In this document: in pieces, positions 10,157-18,166 of the stretch | Numbering within the stretch: the stretch's first letter is position 1 | Layout of the letters: each line of letters opens with the position of its first letter | NCBI RefSeq assembly: GCF_001620265.1 | Contig: NZ_CP012661.1 | Coordinates: 2,232,001-2,296,000 of the forward strand | Length of the DNA: 64,000 nt | DNA from: Frigidibacter mobilis | Lineage (GTDB): Bacteria > Pseudomonadota > Alphaproteobacteria > Rhodobacterales > Rhodobacteraceae | Reading direction: 5' to 3' | Notes under the pieces: generated by a model | Seen by the model: the letters and a program-made list of their open reading frames with translations, nothing else | Databases searched by the model: none | Told to the model about the DNA's origin: nothing | Translations under genes and position numbers: made by a program

Positions 10157-10898
10157 CCGCCTGTCCCGGCCGCAACAGGTGGCCGAGGAGATCAAGTCCT
10201 GGGTCATGGAAAACGGCTGGGGGCCGGGCGTCCGCCTGCCATCGGAAACCGAACTGATCGACCGTTTCGGCATGGCCAAGGGCACGATCCGCGAGGCGAT
10301 CCGGATCCTCGAGGCGCAGGGCCTGGTCAGGTCACGCACCGGGCCGGGAGGCGGCGTCTTTGTCCATCAGGTGTCCGAGGAGCGGGCCACCGCGCTTCTG
10401 GGAAACTACTTCTACTTCGAGCATCTGACCATCGACGACATCTACCAGATTCGGCAGGCGCTCGAACCCGAACTGGCCGCAACTCTCGCAGGCCGCCTGA
10501 GTGACGCCCAGCTTGCTGCGCTTGAAGAGGTGATGACCCGCTATTCCGAACCCGCCCGCACCGCCGAGGAAGAGCGGGAACAGCATGTCGCGTCTCTCAG
10601 GTTCCATGCCCTGCTTGCGGAGATGTCGGGCAACCCGCTTTTGCGCTTCCTGATCCGGTTTACCGCCAACATGCTGGCCGAGATCACCATTTCACGCCGG
10701 CTCTATGCGCAGCCCAACCGCGAGCTTTGGTCCACCGGGATTGATTACCAGTCGCGCCTCGTTGCCTCCCTGCGCGCAGGCGATGCAATTGCTGCACGGC
10801 AGATCCTCTCCGAGCACATGAAAAACGCTCATCGTCTGATGCTCATGCAGGAAACCGTTCTGACCCAGCGTTTTTTGCCTGAAAGCGAGATCATCTAA
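10125..10898 (+). CDS. FadR/GntR-family transcriptional regulator
   Basis: A 257-residue regulator. An N-terminal winged helix (LPSETELIDRFGMAKGTIRE, residues about 40-60) is followed by an all-helical FCD ligand domain (DDIYQIRQALEPELAATLA ... RFHALLAEMSGNPLL ... HMKNAH). I place the start at TTG 10125 because AAGGAG lies 6 bp upstream; the longer open frame has no ribosome site and is dppF sequence. It probably controls the transporter and the divergent DUF1028/M20 pair through the palindrome at 4670. Confidence 0.82.
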   Translation: MPPATTRSAPDRLSRPQQVAEEIKSWVMENGWGPGVRLPSETELIDRFGMAKGTIREAIRILEAQGLVRSRTGPGGGVFVHQVSEERATALLGNYFYFEHLTIDDIYQIRQALEPELAATLAGRLSDAQLAALEEVMTRYSEPARTAEEEREQHVASLRFHALLAEMSGNPLLRFLIRFTANMLAEITISRRLYAQPNRELWSTGIDYQSRLVASLRAGDAIAARQILSEHMKNAHRLMLMQETVLTQRFLPESEII

Positions 10899-11274
10899 CA
10901 CCTGCCGCATGGCCTGACCGCCAGGTTTTGCCCGAGAACGGCGAGGATCTCTCCGGTCTGCGCAGCATTGATATCCTGCCGCGACCTTGTGCCGCCGTCG
11001 CGGCAGACGATGCCGGCTCCCGGTTCGCAGATCTGCATCAAGCTGAAATGCGTCGTATCGGTGGTCACCCACAACCGCGCATGGTCGGCGGGCAGATGCC
11101 CAGCCAGCCTCGAAGGTGGCGGGCAAATCCCCGAAAGGGGGGGGCAACGCCGCCCTGGGAGAGAGCTGCTCCAGCTCATCCAGAGCCCCTGCGCCGGATC
11201 TGCACTCCGCCACAGGACGCCATATCGACGATGCTGCAGAAGTCCTCATCGAAGCCAGCAGGCTAGCAAAGCCC
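10899..11274. other. Intergenic tract with a possible decayed minus-strand gene
   Basis: No intact gene is recognised in these 376 bases. On the minus strand, a frame within 10895-11179 reads DHARLWVTTDTTHFSLMQIC and continues with a protein-like stretch (GAGIVCRDGGTRSRQDINAA), which looks like the C-terminus of a lost enzyme, but I cannot name the family and no upstream part is present. It separates the plus-strand GntR gene from the minus-strand dehydrogenase gene. Confidence 0.35.
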
Positions 11275-12348
11275 TCAGCGCGACAGATCAATCAGGATCT
11301 TCAGCTGGGTGCCGGCGGGGTCCAGCAGCGGGTCGAACCCCTGGGTGATCGCCTCGTCCAGTCCGATGCGGCGGGTCACCACCTTCGCGGCAGGCAGGGC
11401 GCCCGACGCGATCATGCCCGCGACGCGCGGCCAGTAATGCGTCGGATAGGCCCAGCTGCCGCGCAGGTCCACATCCTTGAAGGTGACGGCAAACCAGTCC
11501 AGCGGGTTGTCATGCGGGTGCAGCCCGGTCTGCACCACCACCCCCTGCTTGCGCACCGCATCAAGACAGGCCTTGAGCGCATGTTCGTTGCCCACGCATT
11601 CGATGGCGACATCGCAGCCCACCCCGCCCTCGGTCGCCGCGCGCACTGCGTCGCCGATCCGCGTTCTGATCGGGTTCAGCGTCACGACATCGGGCAGCAG
11701 CTCGCGCACCAGCGCAAGGCGCGTCTCGTTGGGATCGGAGACGAACAGCCGCACCGCGCCCGCCGCCCGCGCAGCCATCAGCGCCAGCACACCGATGGGC
11801 CCTGCCCCCGTGACCAGCACCGAGGAGCCGGCAAAGACCCCACCGCGATCGCAGGCATAGACGGCGACGGCAGCCGGTTCGATCAGGGCCACGGCTTCGT
11901 CTGGCAGGTCGTCGGGGATCTTGACGACGTTGTAATCGTTCAGCAGCGCCCGTTCCGCCATACCCCCCGAATGCCACGAGAGGCCCGCCAGGGCCAGCTG
12001 GTCGGAGAGGTGGAACAACCCGCGATCGGAATAGTAGTCGCCCGACCGCGGCATGATAAGCGGCTGGACCGAGACCCGGTCGCCGGAGGCGACATGCGTC
12101 ACCCCCGCGCCCACCGCCTCGACAACGCCGCCGAATTCGTGGCCCAGAACCTGCGGACCCTGGGCGCCGGTAAAGGGATGGGGCTCCTTGGGCACGAAGA
12201 TCGGGCCATGAGCATATTCGTGCAGGTCGGTGCCGCAGATGCCGCAGAAGGTGTTGCGGATCAGGACCTGGCCCGCCGCCGGGGCGGCGGGCTCGACCAC
12301 ATCCTCGATGCGCAGGTCACGGGCGGCGTGGAAACGAAGGGCTTTCAT
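11275..12348 (-). CDS. Zn-dependent medium-chain alcohol dehydrogenase (2,3-butanediol/sorbitol dehydrogenase type)
   Basis: A 357-residue MDR enzyme that oxidises a secondary alcohol with NAD(P). The catalytic-zinc segment FCGICGTDLHEY and GHEFGGVVEAVGAG are clear, as is the Rossmann motif VTGAGPIGVLALMAARAAGA (about 175-195). The structural-zinc four-cysteine loop of classic alcohol dehydrogenases is missing, as in the butanediol/threonine/sorbitol subgroup. It lies 24 bp downstream of an acetoin-reductase-like SDR gene, which favours a vicinal diol/acyloin or related secondary-alcohol substrate. The exact substrate is uncertain. Confidence 0.85.
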   Translation of the reverse strand: MKALRFHAARDLRIEDVVEPAAPAAGQVLIRNTFCGICGTDLHEYAHGPIFVPKEPHPFTGAQGPQVLGHEFGGVVEAVGAGVTHVASGDRVSVQPLIMPRSGDYYSDRGLFHLSDQLALAGLSWHSGGMAERALLNDYNVVKIPDDLPDEAVALIEPAAVAVYACDRGGVFAGSSVLVTGAGPIGVLALMAARAAGAVRLFVSDPNETRLALVRELLPDVVTLNPIRTRIGDAVRAATEGGVGCDVAIECVGNEHALKACLDAVRKQGVVVQTGLHPHDNPLDWFAVTFKDVDLRGSWAYPTHYWPRVAGMIASGALPAAKVVTRRIGLDEAITQGFDPLLDPAGTQLKILIDLSR

Positions 12349-12372
12349 CGTATGCTCCTTGAAAATCGGGGG

Positions 12373-13143
12373 TCAGCGATAGACGAGGCCACCATCCATG
12401 ATGACGCATTGGCCGGTCATGTAGTCGCTGTCGGGGCCGGCGAGGTAGGATACCAGGCGGGCCACGTCCTCGGCAGTCTGGGGCCGGCCAAGGGCGATGC
12501 CGCCGACGAAGGCGTCGAAGGTTTCCCCGACCTTGGCCCCCGTGACCTCGGCAAAGCGGGCATCGATCTCGGTCCACATGTCGGTGCCCACCACGCCGGG
12601 ACAATAGGCGTTCACAGTGATGCCATCGGCGGCGAATTCCTTGGCCGCCACCTGGGTCAGGGCGCGTACCGCGAACTTGGTCCCGCAATAGGCGCCCAGC
12701 ATGGCATAGCCTTCATGCGCGGCGATGGAAGCGGCCGAGACGATCTTGCCCGGCCGCCCCTTTGCCTTGAAATGCGCGGCGGCAGCCTGGATGCCCCACA
12801 GGACCCCCTTGACGTTGACGGCGTGGATGCGGTCCATCTCCTGCTCGGTGATGGCGGCGATGGGCTGGACCTGAGCGATGCCCGCGTTGTTGATCATCAC
12901 ATCGAAGCCGCCCAACTCGCGTTCGGTGCGGGCGACCGCCTCGATGACCTGGGCGCGGTCGGCAACGTCCAGCTGGATCGTGGCGACGGGGCCGTCGATG
13001 CTGGCGGCCGCGCGGTCGAGCGCGTCCTGATCGAGGTCGGCCAAGGCCACGGCCAGGCCGTCGCGGGACAGGCGCTGCGCGATGGCCAGGCCAATTCCCC
13101 TTGCGGCGCCGGTAACCAGCGCCACCCTGTTATCGGTGGTCAT
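12373..13143 (-). CDS. Short-chain dehydrogenase/reductase (acetoin/diacetyl reductase-like)
   Basis: A 256-residue classical SDR. It has the cofactor motif VTGAARGIGLAIAQRL (TGxxxGxG), the acidic residue after beta-2 (ALADLDQ) implying NAD(H) preference, NNAGIAQVQPI, and the catalytic triad: Ser in VSAASIAAHEG and YxxxK in YCGTKFA. The C-terminal MTGQCVIMDGGLVYR is typical of BudC/acetoin reductases. It sits between the flavin monooxygenase and MDR genes in one operon, downstream of an AcoR-like regulator. Confidence 0.87.
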   Translation of the reverse strand: MTTDNRVALVTGAARGIGLAIAQRLSRDGLAVALADLDQDALDRAAASIDGPVATIQLDVADRAQVIEAVARTERELGGFDVMINNAGIAQVQPIAAITEQEMDRIHAVNVKGVLWGIQAAAAHFKAKGRPGKIVSAASIAAHEGYAMLGAYCGTKFAVRALTQVAAKEFAADGITVNAYCPGVVGTDMWTEIDARFAEVTGAKVGETFDAFVGGIALGRPQTAEDVARLVSYLAGPDSDYMTGQCVIMDGGLVYR

Positions 13144-13195
13144 GATGTCTCTCCTTGGAAAAGGGCGGCCCGGCGGTGTGCCGGGCCGGGTCTGG

Positions 13196-14995
13196 TCAGG
13201 ACAGGTGATGGACCTGCTGCAAGCCGTGCACGGGGGTCTCGATCCCCTCGGCGCGCGCCTTCAGCTGCAGCGCCAGATACAGCGAATAGTGCCGCGACTG
13301 GTGCAGGTTGCCACCGTGGAACCACAGGCCGGGCTGCTGGGTCGGCTTCCACATGTTGCGCTGCTCGCCCTCCCAGGGACCGGGATCTTTGGTGGTGCCA
13401 GATCCCAGGCCCCAGCATTTGCCGACCTTGTCGGCCACGTCCTGCCCGATCAGGTCCGCGGCCCAACCGTTCATGGAGCCGTAGCCCGTGGCATAGACGA
13501 TCACGTCGGCGGGCAGTTCCTCTCCGCTGTCCAGCAGCACGCCGTTCTTGGTGATTTCGGCCAGCTGGCCGTGGGCCAGCTTGATCTTGCCGTCGATAAT
13601 CAGCTGGCTGGCGCCGACATCAATGTAATAGCCCGAGCCGCGGCGCAGATACTTCATGAACAGGCCGGAGCCATCGTCGCCAAAATCCAGCTGGAAGCCG
13701 GCTTTCTCCAGCCCCTCGTAGAACGCGGCGTCGCGTTCGCGGATCTGGTCGTAGAGCGGGATCTGCCACTGGTGCATGATCCTGTAGGGCAGCGAAGCGA
13801 AGATGAGGTCGGCCTTTTCCGTCGTCATGCCGCCCGCAACGGCCTCCTCGGAATAGAGCGCGCCCAGGCCGATCTCCATCAGGCTGTCGGACTTGACGAT
13901 GTGGGTCGAGGACCGCTGGATCATCGTCACATCCGCGTCATGCTCCCACAGCGCCGCGGCGATGTCGTGGGCCGAGTTGTTGGATCCCACGATCACGACC
14001 TTCTTGCCCGCATAGGCGTCGGGGCCCGGATGCTTGGACGAATGGTGCTGCTCGCCCAGGAAGCGGTCCATGCCCGGAAAGTTCGGGACATTCGGCTTGC
14101 CCGACATGCCCGTGGCCAGCACCAGTTCCTTGGGGCGCAGCGTGACCTCCTCGCCATCGCGGTCGACAATCACGGTCCATTCGCCTTTGGCCTCGTCATA
14201 GCGGGCGGACTTGCAGGTGCTGCGGGTCCAGTAGTTCAGCTCCATCACCCGCGTGTACATCTCCAGCCAGTCGCCGATCTTGTCCTTGGGGGCGAAGACC
14301 GGCCAGGTGTCGGGGAATTTCAGATAGGGCAGATGGTCGTACCAGACCGGGTCATGCAGGCAGAGCGACTTGTAGCGCCGCCGCCAGCTGTCGCCCGGGC
14401 GCTCGTTGGTGTCGATGATGAGCGCCGGCACGCCCAGATGCCGCAGCCTTGCGCCAAGGGCGATGCCGCCCTGCCCGCCGCCCACGATCAGCGTATGGGG
14501 CTGGCGCAGGTATCCCAGCTCCGCCGCCTCGGCATCGCGCTCCTCGCGCCAGCTGGGGCGGTTCTTGCCCGCGCCATGCTTTGCGCCCATCGGGCGGGAC
14601 GGGCCCTTGGCCTCCTCATGGCCCTTCAACTCTTGCAGCGCGGTCAGCAGCGTCCAGATGCGCCCGTCCCGCAGCCGCACCAGGCCATAGCCGCGGCCCA
14701 CCTTCGTCTCGAACCTGAACCAGGCGGTGACGACGCCGCCCTCCTCGGACACCGCCTCGGACGGGTCCAGTTGCCAGCCGGTGGGGGCGACATGGCTCAG
14801 TTGCGCGCGCAGCATCGCGGCGACCTGGTCCGGCCCCTCCATCGTGCGGATGTTCCAGGTAAAGCTGACCAGATCGCGCCAGTGGCAATCGGTCACGAAC
14901 AGCGCCGTGGCGCGGTCCACGTCCGCGGCCTCCAGCGCCTCGCCGAATTCGTACAGCACGGTCTGCGCGCGCTGCTCCGCTGTGGTGTCCAGCAT
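13196..14995 (-). CDS. SnoaL-domain / flavin-containing monooxygenase fusion protein
   Basis: A 599-residue protein. Residues about 1-125 form a SnoaL/NTF2-like domain, and residues about 165-590 a flavin monooxygenase with FAD motif GGGQGG (172-177), the second nucleotide site GSNNSA (337-342) and ATGYGSMNGW near the C-terminus. The linker FLGEQHHSSKH (312-322) resembles the FxGxxxH fingerprint of class B monooxygenases but has His where Baeyer-Villiger enzymes have W, so N- or C-oxygenation cannot be decided. The start has a strong GGGAGG site. It is the first structural gene after the AcoR-like regulator, suggesting ketone or secondary-alcohol metabolism with the two downstream dehydrogenases. 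Confidence 0.85.
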   Translation of the reverse strand: MLDTTAEQRAQTVLYEFGEALEAADVDRATALFVTDCHWRDLVSFTWNIRTMEGPDQVAAMLRAQLSHVAPTGWQLDPSEAVSEEGGVVTAWFRFETKVGRGYGLVRLRDGRIWTLLTALQELKGHEEAKGPSRPMGAKHGAGKNRPSWREERDAEAAELGYLRQPHTLIVGGGQGGIALGARLRHLGVPALIIDTNERPGDSWRRRYKSLCLHDPVWYDHLPYLKFPDTWPVFAPKDKIGDWLEMYTRVMELNYWTRSTCKSARYDEAKGEWTVIVDRDGEEVTLRPKELVLATGMSGKPNVPNFPGMDRFLGEQHHSSKHPGPDAYAGKKVVIVGSNNSAHDIAAALWEHDADVTMIQRSSTHIVKSDSLMEIGLGALYSEEAVAGGMTTEKADLIFASLPYRIMHQWQIPLYDQIRERDAAFYEGLEKAGFQLDFGDDGSGLFMKYLRRGSGYYIDVGASQLIIDGKIKLAHGQLAEITKNGVLLDSGEELPADVIVYATGYGSMNGWAADLIGQDVADKVGKCWGLGSGTTKDPGPWEGEQRNMWKPTQQPGLWFHGGNLHQSRHYSLYLALQLKARAEGIETPVHGLQQVHHLS

Positions 14996-15099
14996 GGTTA
15001 TTCCTCCCTGTGTGCAGTCTCCCGTAGGTCAGGGTGCAGGGGAGACCGGAGGGCGACACACCAAAATCGACCGCCGCGCAGCGGCAATCCTACGCTGCG

Positions 15100-15145
15100 G
15101 CGCAACAGCGTTGCGCGCGGCTGCGTACGCAACGCCCTTGCGCAA
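15100..15145. promoter_or_regulatory. Candidate activator sites upstream of the monooxygenase operon
   Basis: Three dyads are clustered between the regulator stop and the monooxygenase start: GCGCAAC-AGC-GTTGCGC (15100-15116, perfect 7-bp arms), TGCGTACGCA (15122-15131) and TTGCGCAA (15138-15145). They share a TTGCGC half-site. Fis-type helix-turn-helix regulators such as the AcoR family bind dyads of this kind. I see no -24/-12 (GG-N10-GC) sigma54 promoter between these sites and the gene. Confidence 0.5.
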
Positions 15146-15147
15146 CA

Positions 15148-16868
15148 TCAGCCGAGCGAGCGCAGCCGCCGCAGCACGGTCGAGCGGTTGACCCCAAGCC
15201 TGCGCGCGGCCAGCGCCATGTTGCCCCCGCAGGCGGCCAGCACCTGCCGCAGGTCGTCGGGCGGGGCGGTCCCGGCTTCGTCGGTGTCCAGCAGGGGCGG
15301 AGGTAGGTCGTGGCTGTCGATCACGCTGCCCTCGGCCAGCAGGGCGGCGGCCTGCAATGTCGAGGCCAGCTCGCGCAGGTTGCCGGGCCAGCGCCGTGCC
15401 TTGAGATCTGACCGCGCCCTCGCCGACAGGCGCAGGCCGTCAACCGATGCCGTGCGCAGCACCCGGTCCAGCAGCCAGTCGAAATCCTGCCGCAGATGCA
15501 GCGGCGGCAGTTCCAGCGCGGTGCCTGCGATACGAAAGAACAGATCCGACCGGAACCGCCCGTCCCGCACGCGCTGGCCCAGATCGCAGCGGGTGGTGGC
15601 GATGACGCGCAGCTTGCAGCCCGCCAGCGACCGCAGAAGCTGCGCTTGCGCGGCGGCGTCGAGATCCTCGGCGCCCTTGAGGAACAGCGTCCCGCGCTCT
15701 GCCGCCGGCAGGGGCGGATCGCCGGCCCCGCAGCCTGCGCAGTCGAAGACCTGGAACGGCGCAGCGTCGGGTCGGCACAGGTGGATGGCGCGGGCCAGGC
15801 GTTCCTTGCCGGTGCCAGTTTCGCCGCGGATCAGCAGCGGCACCATGCTGGCCGCCAGCCGCGCGGCCCGCGCCAGCAGGGCCTGCATCGCGGGATCGGG
15901 TCCGGCCAGGCTGGAGAGCCCTCCGGGCAGCAGCGGCTGTCCGCGTGGCGCCCTTGCGCTTTGCGGGCAATCGCGTGGCCGAACAGCGCGCGCCCGTCAC
16001 GCAGGCGGATCACGCGATCCTCGGTCGGGCGGCCGCGCATCAGGTCGGGCAGATCGTCCACCGACAGCTCGGCCACCTGGTCCAGCCGCCGGCCCAGCAG
16101 CGCCTCGCCCGGCGACAGCGCGGCCTGCGCCGCATGTGTCATGCCGATGATGTGCCCGGCCCCGTCCAGCGCGATAGCCGCCTCGGGGTCCACCTCGAGG
16201 AACTCCGGGCTGGAGGACAGCCGCAGCACCCAGTCGCTGCGCGTCATTGCCATCAGGTTCGCCATCTCGACCCGCCGGGCCGAAGTGCGCACCAGCGACA
16301 TCGCCAGGTTCTGGCTTGCCTTGGGCTGGGGTGAGCGCAGCAGCGACAGGTCCAGCACAGCCGCCAGCTGCCCCGAAGTGTCAAAGATCGGCGCGGCCGT
16401 GCAGGACAACGGCGTGTGATGCAGGTCGAAATGGTCGGTCTGGTGGATCGTCACCGCCTCCCCGGTATAGATGCAGGCCCCGACCCCGCAGGTGCCCGCC
16501 AGGGATTCGGACCAGTCCGACCCCAGATACAGGCCCGCCGCGCGCAGGCCATCCTCGAACCGCGTGTCGCCGAAAAAGTCCACCGTCACGCCTTTGGCAT
16601 CCGCCAGCAGCACGACATAGTTCTGCCCTGCCACCTGCCGGAACAGCGCCCCCAACCCCGATCGCGCGATGGCGATCAGCCGCTCGGACTGTTCGCGGTG
16701 GCTGCGCAGCTCGCTTTCGGTGACGATATGGGCGGGCGACGGCTTTGCCGGGTCCAGGCCATACCGCTCGATGCAGCGCCGCCAGCTGGCCTGCACGACG
16801 CTGTCGCGCCCCGTAGCATGTCCCTGCAGCACACGGTCGATCTCGTCGACATGGTCCCTTTCGCGCAT
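15148..16868 (-). pseudogene. AcoR-like transcriptional activator (GAF/PAS-AAA+-Fis HTH), frameshifted
   Basis: Restoring one base near 15951-15953 (a C run) joins two frames into a protein of about 573 residues. The N-terminal part has the AcoR-type lead-in (VQASWRRCIERYGLDPAKPS) and GAF domain, then a PAS-like segment. The C-terminal part is an AAA+ domain with Walker A RGETGTGKERL and arginine-finger region RFRSDLFFRI, then a Fis helix-turn-helix (NMALAARRLGVNRSTVLRRL). The GAFTGA loop is absent, and Walker B reads GTLFLKGAEDL instead of GTLFLDE. The start at 16868 has GGGGAGAG upstream. The frameshift is probably a sequence error. Confidence 0.75.
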
Positions 16869-17011
16869 GGCTCTCCCCTGCCTTGCGACATCTCCCCCCC
16901 GATCAAGGCACAGACACGGGGGGCCTGTCCATAAAACCTTCCGGCATTGCTGCGCTGACGGATGTTCCTGGTCTTGGGGCTTCAATGATGCGGGAGAGAC
17001 GTTGCACCTTT

Positions 17012-17035
17012 GCCCGGCGGCCGAGGCCGCCGGGC
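17012..17035 (-). terminator. GC-rich hairpin after the FrlB-like gene
   Basis: An 11-bp perfect inverted repeat (GCCCGGCGGCC / GGCCGCCGGGC, 2-base spacer) lies 12 bp past the stop codon of the SIS gene at 17047 and before the acoR-like start. It lacks a T run, which is common in high-GC alphaproteobacteria. It likely ends the catabolic operon transcript. Confidence 0.55.
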
Positions 17036-17046
17036 GGGGGCCCATA

Positions 17047-18060
17047 TCAGTAGGCGACGCGCTTGTAATAGCGGCGGGTGACCAGCGGGTGGTCGCGCAT
17101 CACTTCCAGATGGGCGCTGAGCCGTTCCATCAGCGTGGCCATGATCGCCGGCGACAGCAGCGCCCGCAGCTCTGGCGACAGGCTCTTCGGGCAATAGTCA
17201 GCGGTACTGATGACCGTCAGCTTGTCGGTATATTGCCGCGCGAACTGCACGACGCGCTCGGCCAGCGGATCGCAGGCGTCCTCGCCACGGAACAGGATCA
17301 GGCTGACGCCGGGCTCGATCAACTCCAGCGGGCCGTGGAAGAAGTCCGAGGCATGCACGGGGCGGGTGCGGATCCACTGCATCTCCTCAAGGATGCAGGT
17401 CGCGTAGTACAGCGCCTCGGGCCACATGTTCCCGGCCCCGGTGAACATGTGGTAGTCGGAGCCGGCGATGATGCGGGCAAACTCCTCCGCCTTGGGCTCG
17501 AACGCCTTCTTGGCTGCGACCAGCGCCGCCGGGGCGGTGGCAAGTTCAGCCACAAGCGCGTCGTAGTTGTCGATCTCGCCGCGGGCCTTGAGCACCGACA
17601 ACGCGACCAGCAGCGACTGGATGTAGAAGGACTCGGAGGAAGTGTCATCCTCGGCGAAGTTCACCAGCGCCGGGGTGCCGCCCTGGCCCAGCGGGGTGTC
17701 GGCATGGCCGACCAGCGTGATGATCCTGGCACCGACTTCCTGCAGCTTTGCCAGCATCGCCACGCTTTCCTTGGTCGTGCCCGACAGCGAGGGCATGACG
17801 ACGATGGACTTCGCGGTAAGATTGGCCGAGCCGGTCAGCACCAGTTCGGCCGGGTAGTCCTTGTAGACCGGGAAGCCGGAGCGGCGGTGCAGCAGTTGCA
17901 CCGCAGGCTCCATAAGATAGGCGACGCCACCGGTGCCGAGGAAGAACAGGTTGCTGGCCCCGGCGGCGATAGCCGCGCCGATCTCCTGGTCGATGCGCGG
18001 GGCAAGGTGCACGGCCCCCGCCTGGATCTTCAGAAAGCGGGCTTCGTCGAAGTTGAACAT
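17047..18060 (-). CDS. SIS-domain sugar isomerase/deglycase, FrlB-like (copy 1)
   Basis: A 337-residue double-SIS protein related to fructoselysine/fructose-asparagine 6-phosphate deglycases (FrlB, FraB), which split a phosphorylated Amadori compound into glucose 6-phosphate and an amino acid. Visible features are NLFFLGTGG (about 37-45), the phosphate loop SLSGTTKES (91-99), and the catalytic pair expected from GlmS/FraB: Glu226 and His242 (FFHGPLELIEPG), 16 residues apart. The C-terminus TRRYYKRVAY matches the FrlB end. It is the last gene of a minus-strand cluster, after a hairpin, so it may be expressed at a different level from its upstream neighbours. Confidence 0.82.
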   Translation of the reverse strand: MFNFDEARFLKIQAGAVHLAPRIDQEIGAAIAAGASNLFFLGTGGVAYLMEPAVQLLHRRSGFPVYKDYPAELVLTGSANLTAKSIVVMPSLSGTTKESVAMLAKLQEVGARIITLVGHADTPLGQGGTPALVNFAEDDTSSESFYIQSLLVALSVLKARGEIDNYDALVAELATAPAALVAAKKAFEPKAEEFARIIAGSDYHMFTGAGNMWPEALYYATCILEEMQWIRTRPVHASDFFHGPLELIEPGVSLILFRGEDACDPLAERVVQFARQYTDKLTVISTADYCPKSLSPELRALLSPAIMATLMERLSAHLEVMRDHPLVTRRYYKRVAY

Positions 18061-18106
18061 GACAGTCCTCTGTGGTTGTACCCGGTTCGGGCAAGAGCAG
18101 TTGGAG

Positions 18107-18144
18107 CCCCACGCATCTCGACGCGTGGGGGAAGGTCCCTAGGG
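18107..18144 (-). terminator. Hairpins between the lyase and FrlB-like genes
   Basis: CCCCACGC (18107-18114) pairs with GCGTGGGG (18123-18130) around an 8-base loop, and TCCCTAGGGA (18135-18144) is a 10-bp palindrome next to it. They fall in the 106-bp gap between two same-strand genes and could terminate or attenuate transcription, or protect an mRNA end. Confidence 0.4.
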
Positions 18145-18166
18145 ACTTGGAGAAGGGTTGGGCAAG

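Noticed and set aside
11116..13554. An 812-residue plus-strand open frame
   Set aside because: It is antisense to both dehydrogenase genes, which have complete catalytic motifs on the other strand.
14996..15099. Sigma54 (-24/-12) promoter for the monooxygenase operon
   Set aside because: No GG and GC pair with 10-base spacing in a TGGCAC-N5-TTGC context was visible, in line with the regulator lacking GAFTGA.
13082..16150. A 1022-residue plus-strand open frame
   Set aside because: It is antisense to the monooxygenase and regulator genes, rich in Arg, Gln, His and Gly, and has no domain motifs: a high-GC shadow frame.
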